Positions 1 to 12,100 of a stretch of DNA of 64,000 bases are shown in pieces. Source of the stretch: Sipunculus nudus. Lineage: Eukaryota > Annelida > Sipuncula > Golfingiida > Sipunculidae. How positions within the stretch are numbered: the first letter of the stretch is position 1; the number at the start of each line of letters is the position of its first letter. Below the pieces are notes generated by a model. That model was not told the origin of the DNA. It ran no database searches and saw only the letters and a program-made list of their open reading frames with translations. Position numbers and translations under genes: made by a program. The stretch lies in the NCBI GenBank assembly GCA_026874595.1, contig CM049313.1, forward strand, positions 61,180,659 through 61,244,658. The letters run 5' to 3'.

Positions 1-197
1 GTACATCTTTTTGAGCTTAACACCATTGTTATTGATTTGAGTATTTTTATACACTATCCACGTGCCATGTGTGTCATTTTTATAACAAGGCAGCGTGACC
101 GGATGTCCGATTTTGCGCAGGTGCCAATGTATTACGAAGAGAAGAAACTTTTTTTATGTGTTAATTCAACATGCATGACAGGTGATTAAGCTCCTTT
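1..197 (+). repeat. 3' part of a TTAA-type MITE
   Basis: The stretch from about 75 to 197 resembles 49672-49992: both share GCGTGACC.G..GTCCGATT, an AACATGC motif near the end and a terminal (G)CTCCTTTAAAA / CCCCTTTAAC. The left end lies before or at the window start. Confidence 0.5.
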
Positions 198-554
198 AAA
201 ACCTTTTCTTCGGGAGAGGGGAAGAGCATGATGAAATGAACGCGGGGGGAGGGGGTGGTCGTTACGATAATGCAAACGAGTGACCGAAGAAAAATAATGC
301 TCATAAAATGGACCCTGCTCTCTTTTAAAATTCAGAACGTCTAAACATTCAATGACAAAATAAAAACACTGAAGAAAGCAATTAGTTGACCGCAAATACT
401 AGGATCTAGAGCGGATATCAATTTGCCATTTACATTTATTCCTACAGTAAATGTTTCGGTCAGCTATGGTTCTGTTTTGGTACAATGTATGTGGCAAGGA
501 AAATATGTGGGCGGAAAGCCAGTTGACAGAGAATCAATAAAAACAAATGTATAC

Positions 555-607
<53 letters not shown>

Positions 608-676
608 TAGCACTCATGGAGCGCATATATCCGACAACACCTGTCTTATCCAGACCTGCCTCAATATATATATATA

Positions 677-716
<40 letters not shown>
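555..716. repeat. Two (AT)n microsatellites
   Basis: Pure TA tracts at about 555-603 and 664-716 are separated by 60 bp of unique sequence. Open frames across them (Tyr-Ile repeats) are not genes. Confidence 0.95.
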
Positions 717-717
<1 letters not shown>

Positions 718-1715
718 CAAAATATATTCATTTGTCGGGTTACCTGTATCTATATGTGTTGGGAGTAGACCAGGGTCCCGGTCAGAGTATTGTGTTGTTA
801 GACAATTGATGAATTCAACAGCGGTCACCGGGTGTGAGGTAGGCCATTGTACCACGTACCATTGTTCCCATACTATTTGGTATTTAACATGCTAATGAAT
901 ATAAATGGGTCCTAAGGGAAGAAGGGTCTTTGGAACTTGCAGATTCCAGAAGCAGCCCGTTGAAGACAAGTGCCATCCGGTGTCCAGAGAGGTGCTGACT
1001 ACTGACGTCCATGCAGAGAAGTGCTGCCAGCCGGGGTCAAGTTAAGCCAGTTCGGCAGATCTAGAGACTGTTTAAACTGGACTCTGTGTTTTTACTAGAT
1101 TTTTATCTATTGTGTAACCAGTGTATATGTACCAGTTTTTTTAAAGAGGCGAAACAGGCTGGGAACCCTATATGGTGGGTAGTTCAAATTCTGTACCTTT
1201 AATTATTTATATCAATATACTAGTATACTCCTTGGTTTTTAGCCACCTTTTGTTTTGTTGTGTGCCTGAGTACCGATACGATGGGTTTGCCATATAAAAA
1301 CCACCACCATCTGTACTTTTATCACGTTAAACAAAAGGCAACTCTGTAAGTCACGTGGTAATATATATATATATGCAATGAACCTGATCATACATAAAAA
1401 TACGCGTACTATAACTGTCTCAGCTTTTTTGCATGTCACGAATATCTCACCCAGGTATATTTGTTTCACATTTTGTCTACAGCCAGCTTTCAGCTAACTC
1501 TCGGTCGGCCAGTCACTCTCTATGTTGGAAGTCCCTTTTTTACAGGGGTCGTTCATATCTCTCTCCCTTGCCATGCCTTATGCATCCGAATCACCCGGGC
1601 ATCTTCAGAATGGCAAAAGCTTCACATCGTTAAAATATATTAAAAAATCATCGGTATAGGAGGCCTATTGCTTTCATAATGAAACCATAACTACTTAATA
1701 ATAAATATTATAATG

Positions 1716-1751
<36 letters not shown>

Positions 1752-2790
1752 GAAATGATAATCCAAGAATTAATAATTAAGGGATTATGTATAAAGATGA
1801 AGTTCTCAACATATATAATAATTACAAAATCAGTCTTCAGTAAAGTATTAATTTAATCATAAATCGGTCTCAACAGTGGCAATTTAATTACACTGTGATA
1901 TCCCATTCCCATCGCGATAATGGGGCATCACTGGGTCCTGGGATGAGCCAGATGTACCGAGTTTAATCAGGACGGGTTGACCATTCGCGTATATGATTTT
2001 GGGCGAATTTACTAGACTTTCAAGGTGAAGGTCGTTTATGTTCTGTTCCCGGCATGAACACCGACTTTGTCCTTTGAAATATTGAATTTACATGCAATGT
2101 GATCAATATGTTGTTAATAGCATTATATATACTGTGATATCTGACAGGAAATTTCAACTTATACGAGGATTACATGGCCATTAAGATATCCAACCCGGGT
2201 TCCCTGATGGTAGATATCCCGGTTTAAATGGAAAACACGGCCTGATGGTCATGTCGGCACATGGTGAAAGGAAGCGAAACTACGTGAACTAGTCGAAGGT
2301 GAACCCAAGCTCATGTCGTAACCACCCCACAGTGTACCTTGTCGCATCGCACCTGGGCCCAGGTGTTATATATAGTAATAGTATGTTTATACTTATTATG
2401 GTTTATGTATTTTGAAAACAGAATCCCAATAAAGAAACATTAACCCAGTTGGGTCTATTCAAAGGAAGGTTTCTATATGGTTTGTTTATTGATAAAAACT
2501 TATAATAATAATTTTGTACAAATTACAATAATTATTTTAAAATTATTGAGCAAAACATCAGTTATAATCGTATTTTTTTTTAAACTTCATTATTTCATTG
2601 ATAAATTATTAAATGTTAAAGATCTACAATGAATCTCTGTACAGTTCTGTTAAAAAAAATCGTTGATATATTTTACCTTTAGTATTTATAGTGACCAAAA
2701 CACAACTTAAAATCATAACAATAATGATAATATTCATTAAAAAATATTTTGTAAAATATTTATATAAATATATTTTACAAACTTGCATCA
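717..2790. other. Intergenic, no gene recognised
   Basis: No coding signal was recognised on either strand. It holds a (TTA)n tract at about 1719-1750, a short TA tract at 1362-1374, and an AATAAA at about 2430 with no gene to attach it to. Confidence 0.6.
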
Positions 2791-2794
2791 ACTC

Positions 2795-3215
2795 TCCAAA
2801 ATTAAAGCTGTTCCTTCACCTACCTTTTGAATGGACTGTGATTCAAGGCTTTCTCTGTGTATATATTAATGAAAAGTTCTTATAAAGCAAGCCTATGTGA
2901 AGGATGTATGAACTTGTTTATCAACAATGTGTCTATAAACACAGCAATGTTGACAAACGGGGAAAAAATGTACCCTAAGGTGGTAGGTTACATGAATGCG
3001 GAGAAGAAGGGTCATTTGTTGCAAAATGCCAGTTGAAAAGCTCTTGCTTACCTGACTTGCTACCAGATGCCCTTGGTGAATGTGTTTTGATTATATTGGT
3101 GCAACAAGCAGCCTGTGTGCAGTCAGATATCCACATTTTCTGGCCTATACATATAAATGCTTCAAGGGATTACCTTTTTGTTAAAAAAGGTTATAATAGG
3201 CCCCTATTAAAGTAT
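2795..3215 (+). repeat. TTAA-type MITE, family 1, degenerate copy
   Basis: Co-linear with 60014-60463: TTCACCTACCTTTTG, TGTGTATATATTAATGA, GTTTATCAACA.TGTCT, TTGACAAACGG, TGACTTGC...AGATGCCCTTG and a terminal GGCCCCTTTAA/GGCCCCTATTAA. It has no coding capacity. Confidence 0.75.
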
Positions 3216-3411
3216 ATCTGGAGTTTCTCCTTGATATGGTGCAGTAATGAATATGATGATTACATGATTATAAGGGATGTTGTATTTTTTTAGACATTGT
3301 TAAATGTATAATACACATTTCTTTACATGAATGTAGATTCTTAAACTAATTTGCATCACTCCACTTTCTTTTTATTATGAACAAATGCCACCACTTGATT
3401 TCTACTGATTT

Positions 3412-6006
3412 TTAGCTATAGTCGTGGTCCATTGTCTGTCGTCCGTCCGTCTGTCCGTCCGTCCGTAGATGTGGCACGTTTTGAAACCGTAAGACCTAGG
3501 AATCCAAAATTCAGCATAATGTTAGATGTCCCCAAGATCTCCTACCAAGCCGAAAACTGGGTCTTTGTGACTTTGTTCCTTTGAGAAATTAAGGAAAAAC
3601 CTCAAAATTTTATTAAAAACCTATTTTCACACTTCAGGACTCCCTAATATCAAAACTACTCATCTGTTTTTCCTCATATTTATCATAAATATTCCCCTAT
3701 TTAGTTCCTATGTACATGCCAGAAATTATGTCTGTATTATATAATTTAAAAAAAGTTATGGGCCCAAACATAATGCATTTTGTAAAAAATCAGGAAAGAT
3801 ATTTGATCACTTAACACGAAACATGTTAAAGCTATTTTTTTTCCAGTAATATAACTTTAATTAATCAAAATTAAATTGTATACCCAAAATTAGATCAAAA
3901 TCTTTTAATTTTTTTTATATATTAACAAAAATAAAAAATTGGTACGTTAAATTTTGTTGAACTTTGACCATGGCACATTTTTTTCCTGTTAGTACTGTGG
4001 ATTTAATTTTCACAGCATGTTTTTGTTTTTGTCTGTTAACACCAAAAATTGGAAACCAGTTGATCAAAAACTGTAGATTTTATTCAAGTTTTCAAGCACC
4101 ATGTAACATATTGTTTACATCAAGCTTGTGTTATGCAGTTTGCAAGAGCTCAGCTCCCGAGCTTCAGCTCTCAGTTCCTAAAATTTGGCATACAATTAGA
4201 TGTCTCCAAAATCCCCTACCATGCCAAGAATTTGGTCACTAGGACTTAATATCTTCGAGGTATTAATGAAAAACTTCATTTTTCCACTAAAAACCTATTG
4301 TTACACTTCAAGACTGCCTAATATCAAAACCACTGATCTGACTTTAATCATATATACAATATACATATTTTTCTATACATTCTCTATGCACATGCCAGAA
4401 ATGATGTCAGTATTGCGTAATTGTTTTAAGTTATGGGCCCAAACATAATGCACTTTGTAAAAAATCAAGAAATATATTTACTCCCGTAACAAGAGGATTG
4501 CTGAAGCTAGAGATTTATTGTCAGGGATGTAACATTATTTTATCAAGATCCAATTGAATACCCAAAATTAGTTCTGAATTTTTCAAATTTTATAAGTTAT
4601 TAGTATAAATATAAAATTAGTACCTTAAATTTTGCCAAACTTTGACCATGGCACGTTTGTTTCCTGTGAGCACTGTTGATATAATTTTCATATCATGCAC
4701 ACATAAGGATTTCAGCTTTTTAGTTTAGAAAGCTGAAAGAAATTGGCCAAAAATTGTAGCTTTTATTAATGTTTTTATGAGACCATGTCAGACCTTAGCT
4801 CTCCCCAGCCCCTCTTGAGTCACCTGTCTGTGACCTTGTTGACCTTTCATCAAATTATGCACGCTTGACGGGAGGCATACACTTGGGCAGCCAGGCAGCT
4901 TATGGCCAGCCACAGTTGATCCAGGTGTCCAACCCATCTCATCTAGCAGTTTTAACTAACAACATAACAATAAACAATAAAATGATAAATTTTTATTGGT
5001 TTTTAATAACAAATTAAAGAAAAATGGAAAAGGAATTTGTTAGTTGATAATAACAGGAAATTAACTCGCAGTTACTGATGATATAAAAATCTTGTATCGA
5101 TTGATAGAATGTCACGTATTCCAAGTAACACCATGCAGTCACCTATGGTATTTTTCAGTTCAATTTTAATGATAAAAAAATAAATCATATTATTCATTAC
5201 TAATCATTATGGATCATATGAAGGAAATTAATGATAGACAAAGATGCAGTTGATAATATTAATCTATATTCCTGCTGTGTCTAGTGTGTACATTAATGTG
5301 AAATTAGTTCAAAATGAATATATAACATTTATTTTTTTTTAATATGAATAAAAGCCATAAAACCAGGTACTTTTGATCATTATTTAAATGTGTGAATTTT
5401 GTATATTCTTGATTCTCAACATCATTGTTTGGTGAAAACTGAATAAATACCAGACATGTTGTGAACACTTTGCAAATGTATTTGAATACGAATATGAATA
5501 TGTACCCCATTATAAAATTTCTTGCATAAGAATGGGAATTCAGGTAAAAAATGAAAGAATATGAATACCAGTGCAAATACTTTCAAAATGTATTCATGAA
5601 TGCATTCATGAATATATTCTTTGATATTATTTTAATAATCATTTCAGTTGTATTTTATTTTAAAAAATCATACGATTCTCTTATTATTTTTAATAAAAAT
5701 TATATTTGGAACAATTTGTAATTATTTTTAATAAATAGTTAAACTCTTATATTATATGTTCTGCTTATAAGTTATATGGCCAAGTCAAAATCTGTGTGAC
5801 AATAGCACTCCATTTGTTAATAAAAATTAAATCAATCCTCTTCCCTGTCTCCAAAGATACTATTAAAATCATACATAAGCTAAACACCCACAACTCATAA
5901 TACAGCTTATATTGATTTCCACACAAAACAAGCATGTGCCTCATTTCTAAATCATATTTTTTTGTCATATATAACAGCTGAGCGCCGTGACCCATGGTTC
6001 CCTTGT
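3412..6006 (+). mobile_element. 2.6 kb Helentron/HINE-like repeat, copy 1
   Basis: Co-linear with 11693-12019 plus 14492-16703. The 5' end is TTTAGCTATAGTCGTGGTCC followed by a GTCCGTCC-type microsatellite. The 3' end is CAGCTGAGCGCCGTGACCCATGGTTCCCTTGTTT. Internally it has an imperfect direct duplication (about 3480-3990 against 4165-4700). Compared with copy 2, a 25-bp piece between two AGCT repeats near the 5' end is missing. No protein is encoded. The rolling-circle class is inferred from the ends (subterminal GCTCAGCTG/CAGCTGAGC, a palindrome near the 3' end, insertion in T-runs). The repeat relation itself is plain in the sequence. Confidence 0.75.
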
Positions 6007-6019
6007 TTTCATTTTACAG

Positions 6020-6128
6020 TTTTATGAACTAGCATGGAATGACATGGTTATACAAGAATCTTTTGTGTTCCTTGGAGGTGTGTCATATTCTTTGCTGCTG
6101 GCAGAATGGACACCACCCTTGATGAAAA
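6020..6128 (+). CDS. DOLK: DOLK exon 1 (first recognised exon)
   Basis: The exon is preceded by a TTTTACAG acceptor and followed by AAAA|GTGAGG, and it ends one base into a codon. Its frame encodes a hydrophobic stretch (SFVFLGG..SLLLAEW) compatible with a first membrane segment. ATG at 6044 is the only in-frame start in the exon; an in-frame TAA at 5972 lies upstream with no ATG between. The acceptor implies that a 5' UTR exon or a further coding exon lies upstream. Homology in this N-terminal stretch is weak, so the exon rests mainly on frame, splice sites and position. Confidence 0.7.
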
Positions 6129-9100
6129 GTGAGGTTCTTATATTGTATTTCTGTCCAAGAGCTTAGGGAATACATATAAACAAGTAGAAGGCATATCACA
6201 TGATCATAAAATTTACTAGATACTCAGTAACAGAATGACTCTTTCTGGAGAGGTAATGATAATAATAACTAAAAAAGCATCCTTTAGGGAATGCAATTCC
6301 TGCGTAGAAGAAAGTGATGTAATTTTAATTAAACCTGTGTTATTCCCGGAACTTTTTATATGAATATTTTGAAAATTGGCCTGGACATTGTGATATTGCT
6401 GTACTTGAATATAAACATAACGAACAACCACCACGTTAGTTTACGGACGCCTTTTAAGGTAATGGCCCGTGGTGTGACATCATTGTGGCCTGTGACATCA
6501 TGACTCACGCTCCAAAGATGGCCATTTTGTCACATGCAACATCCCATGCAGTGTAAACATATGTCTTATAAATTCCCATAAAACACTCATTCCAGGGATA
6601 TTTATGCTTGGATTGACACCAAAATTGAACTTTGTGAACATTTTCACAATACCAACTTATATGATAAATTTCAGTAACATCCGTAATACTGTCTCCAGAT
6701 CTAATAGCATGCTGACATATACACACACACAATCACACACAGAATCCAGTGAAAACAATAATCCACACTTTTTGCAGAGTTATTAATTCAACAATTAAAT
6801 TAAAACAATTTATGTATATAATTTTGATATACATATATTATAATGCACAATGTAGTATGTATTTGGAAAAATGAACTTGACCAGCTTTATCTTATTACCC
6901 CTAATGCAAAAATGTGGTTTCATTGTTATAGCTTATATGGACAGAAAATTTCTAATTCATCAAGAATTTTTTTAAACACATTTATGCTTTCAGGTATGAT
7001 ATTGATTTGCAGTATATTTGCTGCCCTTAGAAATGCAACAGGGTTCAACCTGGATGAGGTGGAAAAAAACTTCAGATGGAAATTCAGGTGAGGTTTGCTG
7101 AAAGTGCTTTATGTCTTTTCAAAGGTATTATGCCTGTATAAACTTAGTAAAGTTAATATTCAAAAATGTAGGTTTACAGAAATTTATATTGATGATAAAA
7201 AATATTCGGCTTTTGTCATGTACCAAAGTTTTGGACATAATCTGTACATAATAAAACAAAGATATAGGGTTGCTTCGCACTTGAAATCCTTGAATATGCG
7301 CTTTAAACTAGAAAGCAGTTAAGAGACCCCAACCTCTGCCAGAATCCTACTCTTCACTAGGATCACAGTTCAGTTCTGATACAAAGGCATTCTCTAATAC
7401 CATTGAATGGCACTGGCCCTCGGCTGATAAAAGATATTTGTCTTGTCTTAAATGGAAAATAAACATTTATATTAAAACCATTCTGGTGATTTAGATTACC
7501 TTCAAAATTTTACAGTTTGTTCCCTGGGGTGTTTCCCTAACCCACCACTGATTATCATCAAAATTTGTTAATCAGGTTGAGTAAAGTTGTTGACAGACAA
7601 ACCATATAACAAAACTAATCAACCAAGCAGGTATAAAATATGCTACAAAATGTATAAACATGCTTAAATAATAATTCAAGTTTGATTTTCTGGCTGTCAG
7701 TAAAGATGTTTGTCTGTTTGCTCATGCCATTGTAAAATAAAAAAAATGCCTTGCACCTGATATACTGTGTGTTTTGTAAATAATGTTTGTAAAGTACAAT
7801 AAAAAATATCAACATTCAAAATATTTTTTAAATGCTCTGTGTTTGATATATATTGTAAGTTTTGATGGTCTATAATGACTCCATTACCTTATTACTTTGG
7901 ATATGGAAGTCCAGAGCTTAATAAAGGTTCTTTAGTCCCTACAATAAAAATTATCTCTTGACAGCTTTTGGACAGAGTGAGATGCATCTGTTCCTTGAAG
8001 GATTATTTTGCTTGCATCAGTATGATGTCATCAAGGTTTTCATTCATTTCTTATCAACAGGACTGGCTGCAGTAGTGGGCTTTTTGTCATACCTCTACTA
8101 CCAACAGCTTTTATTGTCTCTGTCCCACTGTCAGTTCAAGGAAATCCAGGTATGGTCTAAATTCATTCCATGATACTTTCTTAACAGACATCTGCTGTAT
8201 TAAATATGAAACTAGTACCATATAGTGATTATACATTTACCAATAAATGGAATCTCTGATACATTTTTAAATACTTTATTTTGTAATGAAGCCATATCTG
8301 TTATTATCTTTTACAATTCATGTTCAGAAAACTGATCACCAAGCAAGTGATCTAAGTGTTAAGCTAACACTCTGAAATATAATCTAATAACAGATTTGAC
8401 TCTGAATTATATGTAAAAACACAAATCATGTATGTCCATAAATTAATATTTGATACACATACATGATGTTTGGATGAACAATTCTTTCATTCTTAAAAGG
8501 AGGTTAAATAGATAAGCCAGATAAACCAAACAAAAATTGAATGTTACACCAAAAGGTATAAATGCAGGGGTTGTAATAACATAATCCTCTGTCACAGACA
8601 GGCAACCACATGCACGGAAAGGCATTTTTCATTTTGTTCCTATCCATTGGAAAGGTGAACACCGAGATGTTTTCTGTATTAGTAGCTGATAAGTAGTGAC
8701 AGACATCACACAAGAACAAAAAATTTAGAAGTGGTGTTCCATTGACTCCCTACCTTTCCAATATTTTCTATTAAAAATCAAAATGATCTATAATTTTTTA
8801 TACTTTCCAGTATCAAGGCCCTCATTTTCTGTATTTTCCTGTTTTTTTCACTGCACAATCATGTTTCTGTTTTAACAGTGTTTTTATTGAAAACTTTCAG
8901 TTCTTTTTGCATGCAAGTGTGCATGTAGGATTGGTTGTAAGATAGCAGGGTCAGGTTTACACTGAGGGAAGTTTGACTGAAAGTTTGATATGATGCACCT
9001 TAAATGGAGAGGCAAATTTTCTTGTGGAAAGACAAACCCGTGTTAATGCCATTCCATTGAAAGTTTCAAAAGTATTATGAATCCTGACTGTATCTAAAAA

Positions 9101-12100
9101 AATCTGTCCAATCAGGCCCTGTTTGAATTTAAAATCATTGCTACTTGTGAAAGCATCTTTCTGTACACCACCAGTGCTCAAATCAAACAATTTTCACATA
9201 TTTTCTCCATTACAGTTGATTTTGGGACTACTGTAGCTACATTTGCCTGCAGTCTGTTGGTTTGCTCAACTTTACACAATTTAATGCTAACACTGTCTCC
9301 AGAGGGCGCCACAGTTGCTGCAGGCTTGACAGGCTTTCTCATAGGATGTTTCAATATCGCTTGGTTAGGTATGGATCTTTGTTAATACTGAATTCTTATA
9401 TTTACATTAATAAATTTTATAAACCAAAAACAAGTAGCTATATAATGTTGAATCATGGAATTTAACTTTACCTAATGTATCAGTCGGGTACCATGAAACC
9501 ACTGAATATTTATGGCAGTAACGCCAAAAGACCAAAGGTATGATCCGACAGGCGCCACCTGTGTCAAATTTAACCCCCCCATATAAAAAATTTTTATTTT
9601 GATTTTCATCATTCAAGAAGATAAATTAATACAATTCTGATAAGATTTCCTTTGTAATGTAGTGCTTTTACCTATATAGCAAAAAAGAATCTGTTATTAT
9701 CATGCTTTTCCCTGATCATATGACATTTTTATCAAAACATCAGAAAAAAGGTAAAACAAAAAATCACCGCCCGCACTGATTTTTTTTTAAAAGTGCCTGA
9801 GAATTATACCTTTTATTTTTTTTGGCCTAAGCATGCCATACCATGATTGATCATTTAAATAAACAAGAGTTCATTCTGTGAACCAATGTATCCAAGAGGT
9901 AAAATTCATGCTGTGAATTTATGAATTTCCACCAAGTGGCAATACCAATATTGTGGTAATGTCATCAGGGGTCCAGAGTAGACAGGCACTGGGTCAGTGA
10001 TTCAACAGTATGTTAAAACCAGGGTTTGCTGGCCAAGGCTAAAACTGACACACACATGAGAGGTCACAAATTAAAATATGTTTTCAGATAACATTAAAGG
10101 ACCAAAGGCAAATAATTCCATTATAAAAAATAAGATTTTAACTAATTATTTAATGAGAGTTTTATTTATTCCTAAATACCATAGTGATTAATTGATGTTT
10201 TCTTCTTGCTGTCAGTCTGCCCGCTGCACTGCTTGCTCCTGCTTATGGCAGCACTGGGCGTTTACCTATATCTACAGAGCAGGCTGCCTGGCTGGTTTCC
10301 TGGCAGCTTCAGTCTTGGGGAGAGTGTTTTACTGTCACAGGGAGCAGCGATGTTTACTTTCATTATAACAGACAAGTGGTGGACAATGGTAATACATTTA
10401 ATTCACTGGGATCATTAGAAATTTTTTTTCTCATTCCCCATAACTATTTTTTTAGATATATGTTAAGTAAGTAGTGTGTGTTCTTTTTTTCTTAAAAAAG
10501 AGGGATTTAGGTATTTGACTTAAAGTAACTATTTCAAAGAGCATATTGTATTGTAGGTAATACTAAAATTTCACAAAAAAAACAAAGATTTGCTAAAGCT
10601 GCAGGGCATGCCTTTGGGATTAGGTATGCCTTTTGGATTAGGTATGACCTTCTTCTAACTCAGAGACCTCAGATCATGAAGGCCTGAAAATATGATTATT
10701 GTGTCTCGTGTTTATTTTCAACCTCATGGAGCTGAGAGGTACCTGTCCTTTAAAAGTATTTTCCAAACAGTTAAAGAAGAAACATTCCATGTTTACTGCA
10801 CTGTAATGTAAACTGTGTACCATATCTCTATTTATATTTACATTCTTTGAAACTGAGTAACTGTTATGGATCAGAGGTTTATGGTTAACTTATTTATGTA
10901 CAGAACAGGGCACAAGTACATATTCCAAAACTGTCCTTTGAACCCGCTATCCTTCACTGTTCTTTCATTGTTTTTTTCAGGTCTCAAAGTCTCAAAGACA
11001 CTTACCTCAGGAATTTGATAATGAACTAGTCACCTTTACAGAGGTATGTAATCTCAAGTAGCAAGAATTATATTAGAATGATACATATAAGTACAGGTAA
11101 TATTAGTGATTACTAGTGGTAGGATTTAGTTGTAAAATTATATTCAATGATTGAAAGATATAAAACCTATGATGATCAATTATTAATCAATTACAGTGAA
11201 ACCTTGTTGTGTCGAACTCACTTAAAAGTCAAATACCCTGCTTATGTCGAAGTTACAGACTCCATTTTCCGGACAACTCTGGTTAAATTATAACCAAATA
11301 AAACGCATTTTTGTTGAACCATGGATGTGTCATAGTTTTCTGAGGGTCCCTTCAACTTCATCATAACGAGGTTTCACTGAATTTTATTTACAAATATGCT
11401 GTATAGAATTAAAGCTTAATTAATAAGATTGCTGGTATAAAAGAAAATGACCTATAATTGATTAATTGGCACAACAGTTTTGGTTGATATCTTTATACTA
11501 ATTTTTTGAATAACACTTTGTATCAGAATTTAATAATGGGATGTTCGTATAGAGAAATATCGTGCAGAACTTTTGTGAATATACAGTTAAAATTTACAGG
11601 TTGTGCTGTTACATATAAAATCAGGCTTACAAAAATGCATTGTTTTGAGCTCAAATAACTTGTAATATTTAATATTAAATCATATCATTTATTAGCTCAG
11701 CTGACTATAAGTCATCTGAGCTATAGTCGTGGTCCTTTGTCAGTCAGCTGTCTGTCCTTCCATCCGTCTGTCTTTCCGTCCGTCTGTCCATCCGTCCGTC
11801 TGTCAGTTAAACTGGCACGTTTTGAAATCATTGGACCTACAAATCTGAAATTTGGCATACCTAGATGTCCCCAAAATCTCCTACCATACCGAAAATTGGG
11901 TCACTAGGACTTTGTTCCTTCGCATTATTAAGGAAAAACCTCAGTTTTCCATTAAAAACCCATTGTTACACTTCAGGACTGCCTAATATCAAAACCACTG
12001 ACTTGATATTGACCATTTTTAGCTCAGCTGACTTTCAGTCATGCTGGGCTATAGCGATGGGTCTTTGTCCGTCGTCCTTCCATCTGTCCGTCCAGCCGGC

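Noticed and set aside
423-855. Open frames of Tyr-Ile repeats across AT tracts (also near 35.4, 36.4, 48.8 and 62.7 kb)
   Set aside because: They are translations of (AT)n microsatellites, open on both strands, with no homology or splice context.
2300-2450. AATAAA near 2430 as the end of an upstream gene
   Set aside because: No coding sequence precedes it in the window, and the motif is common by chance in AT-rich DNA.
7958-8173. 71-codon open frame overlapping DOLK exon 3
   Set aside because: An exon from 7965 in this frame cannot join exon 2 without a frame break. The overlapping 8061-8149 frame joins cleanly and matches DOLK.
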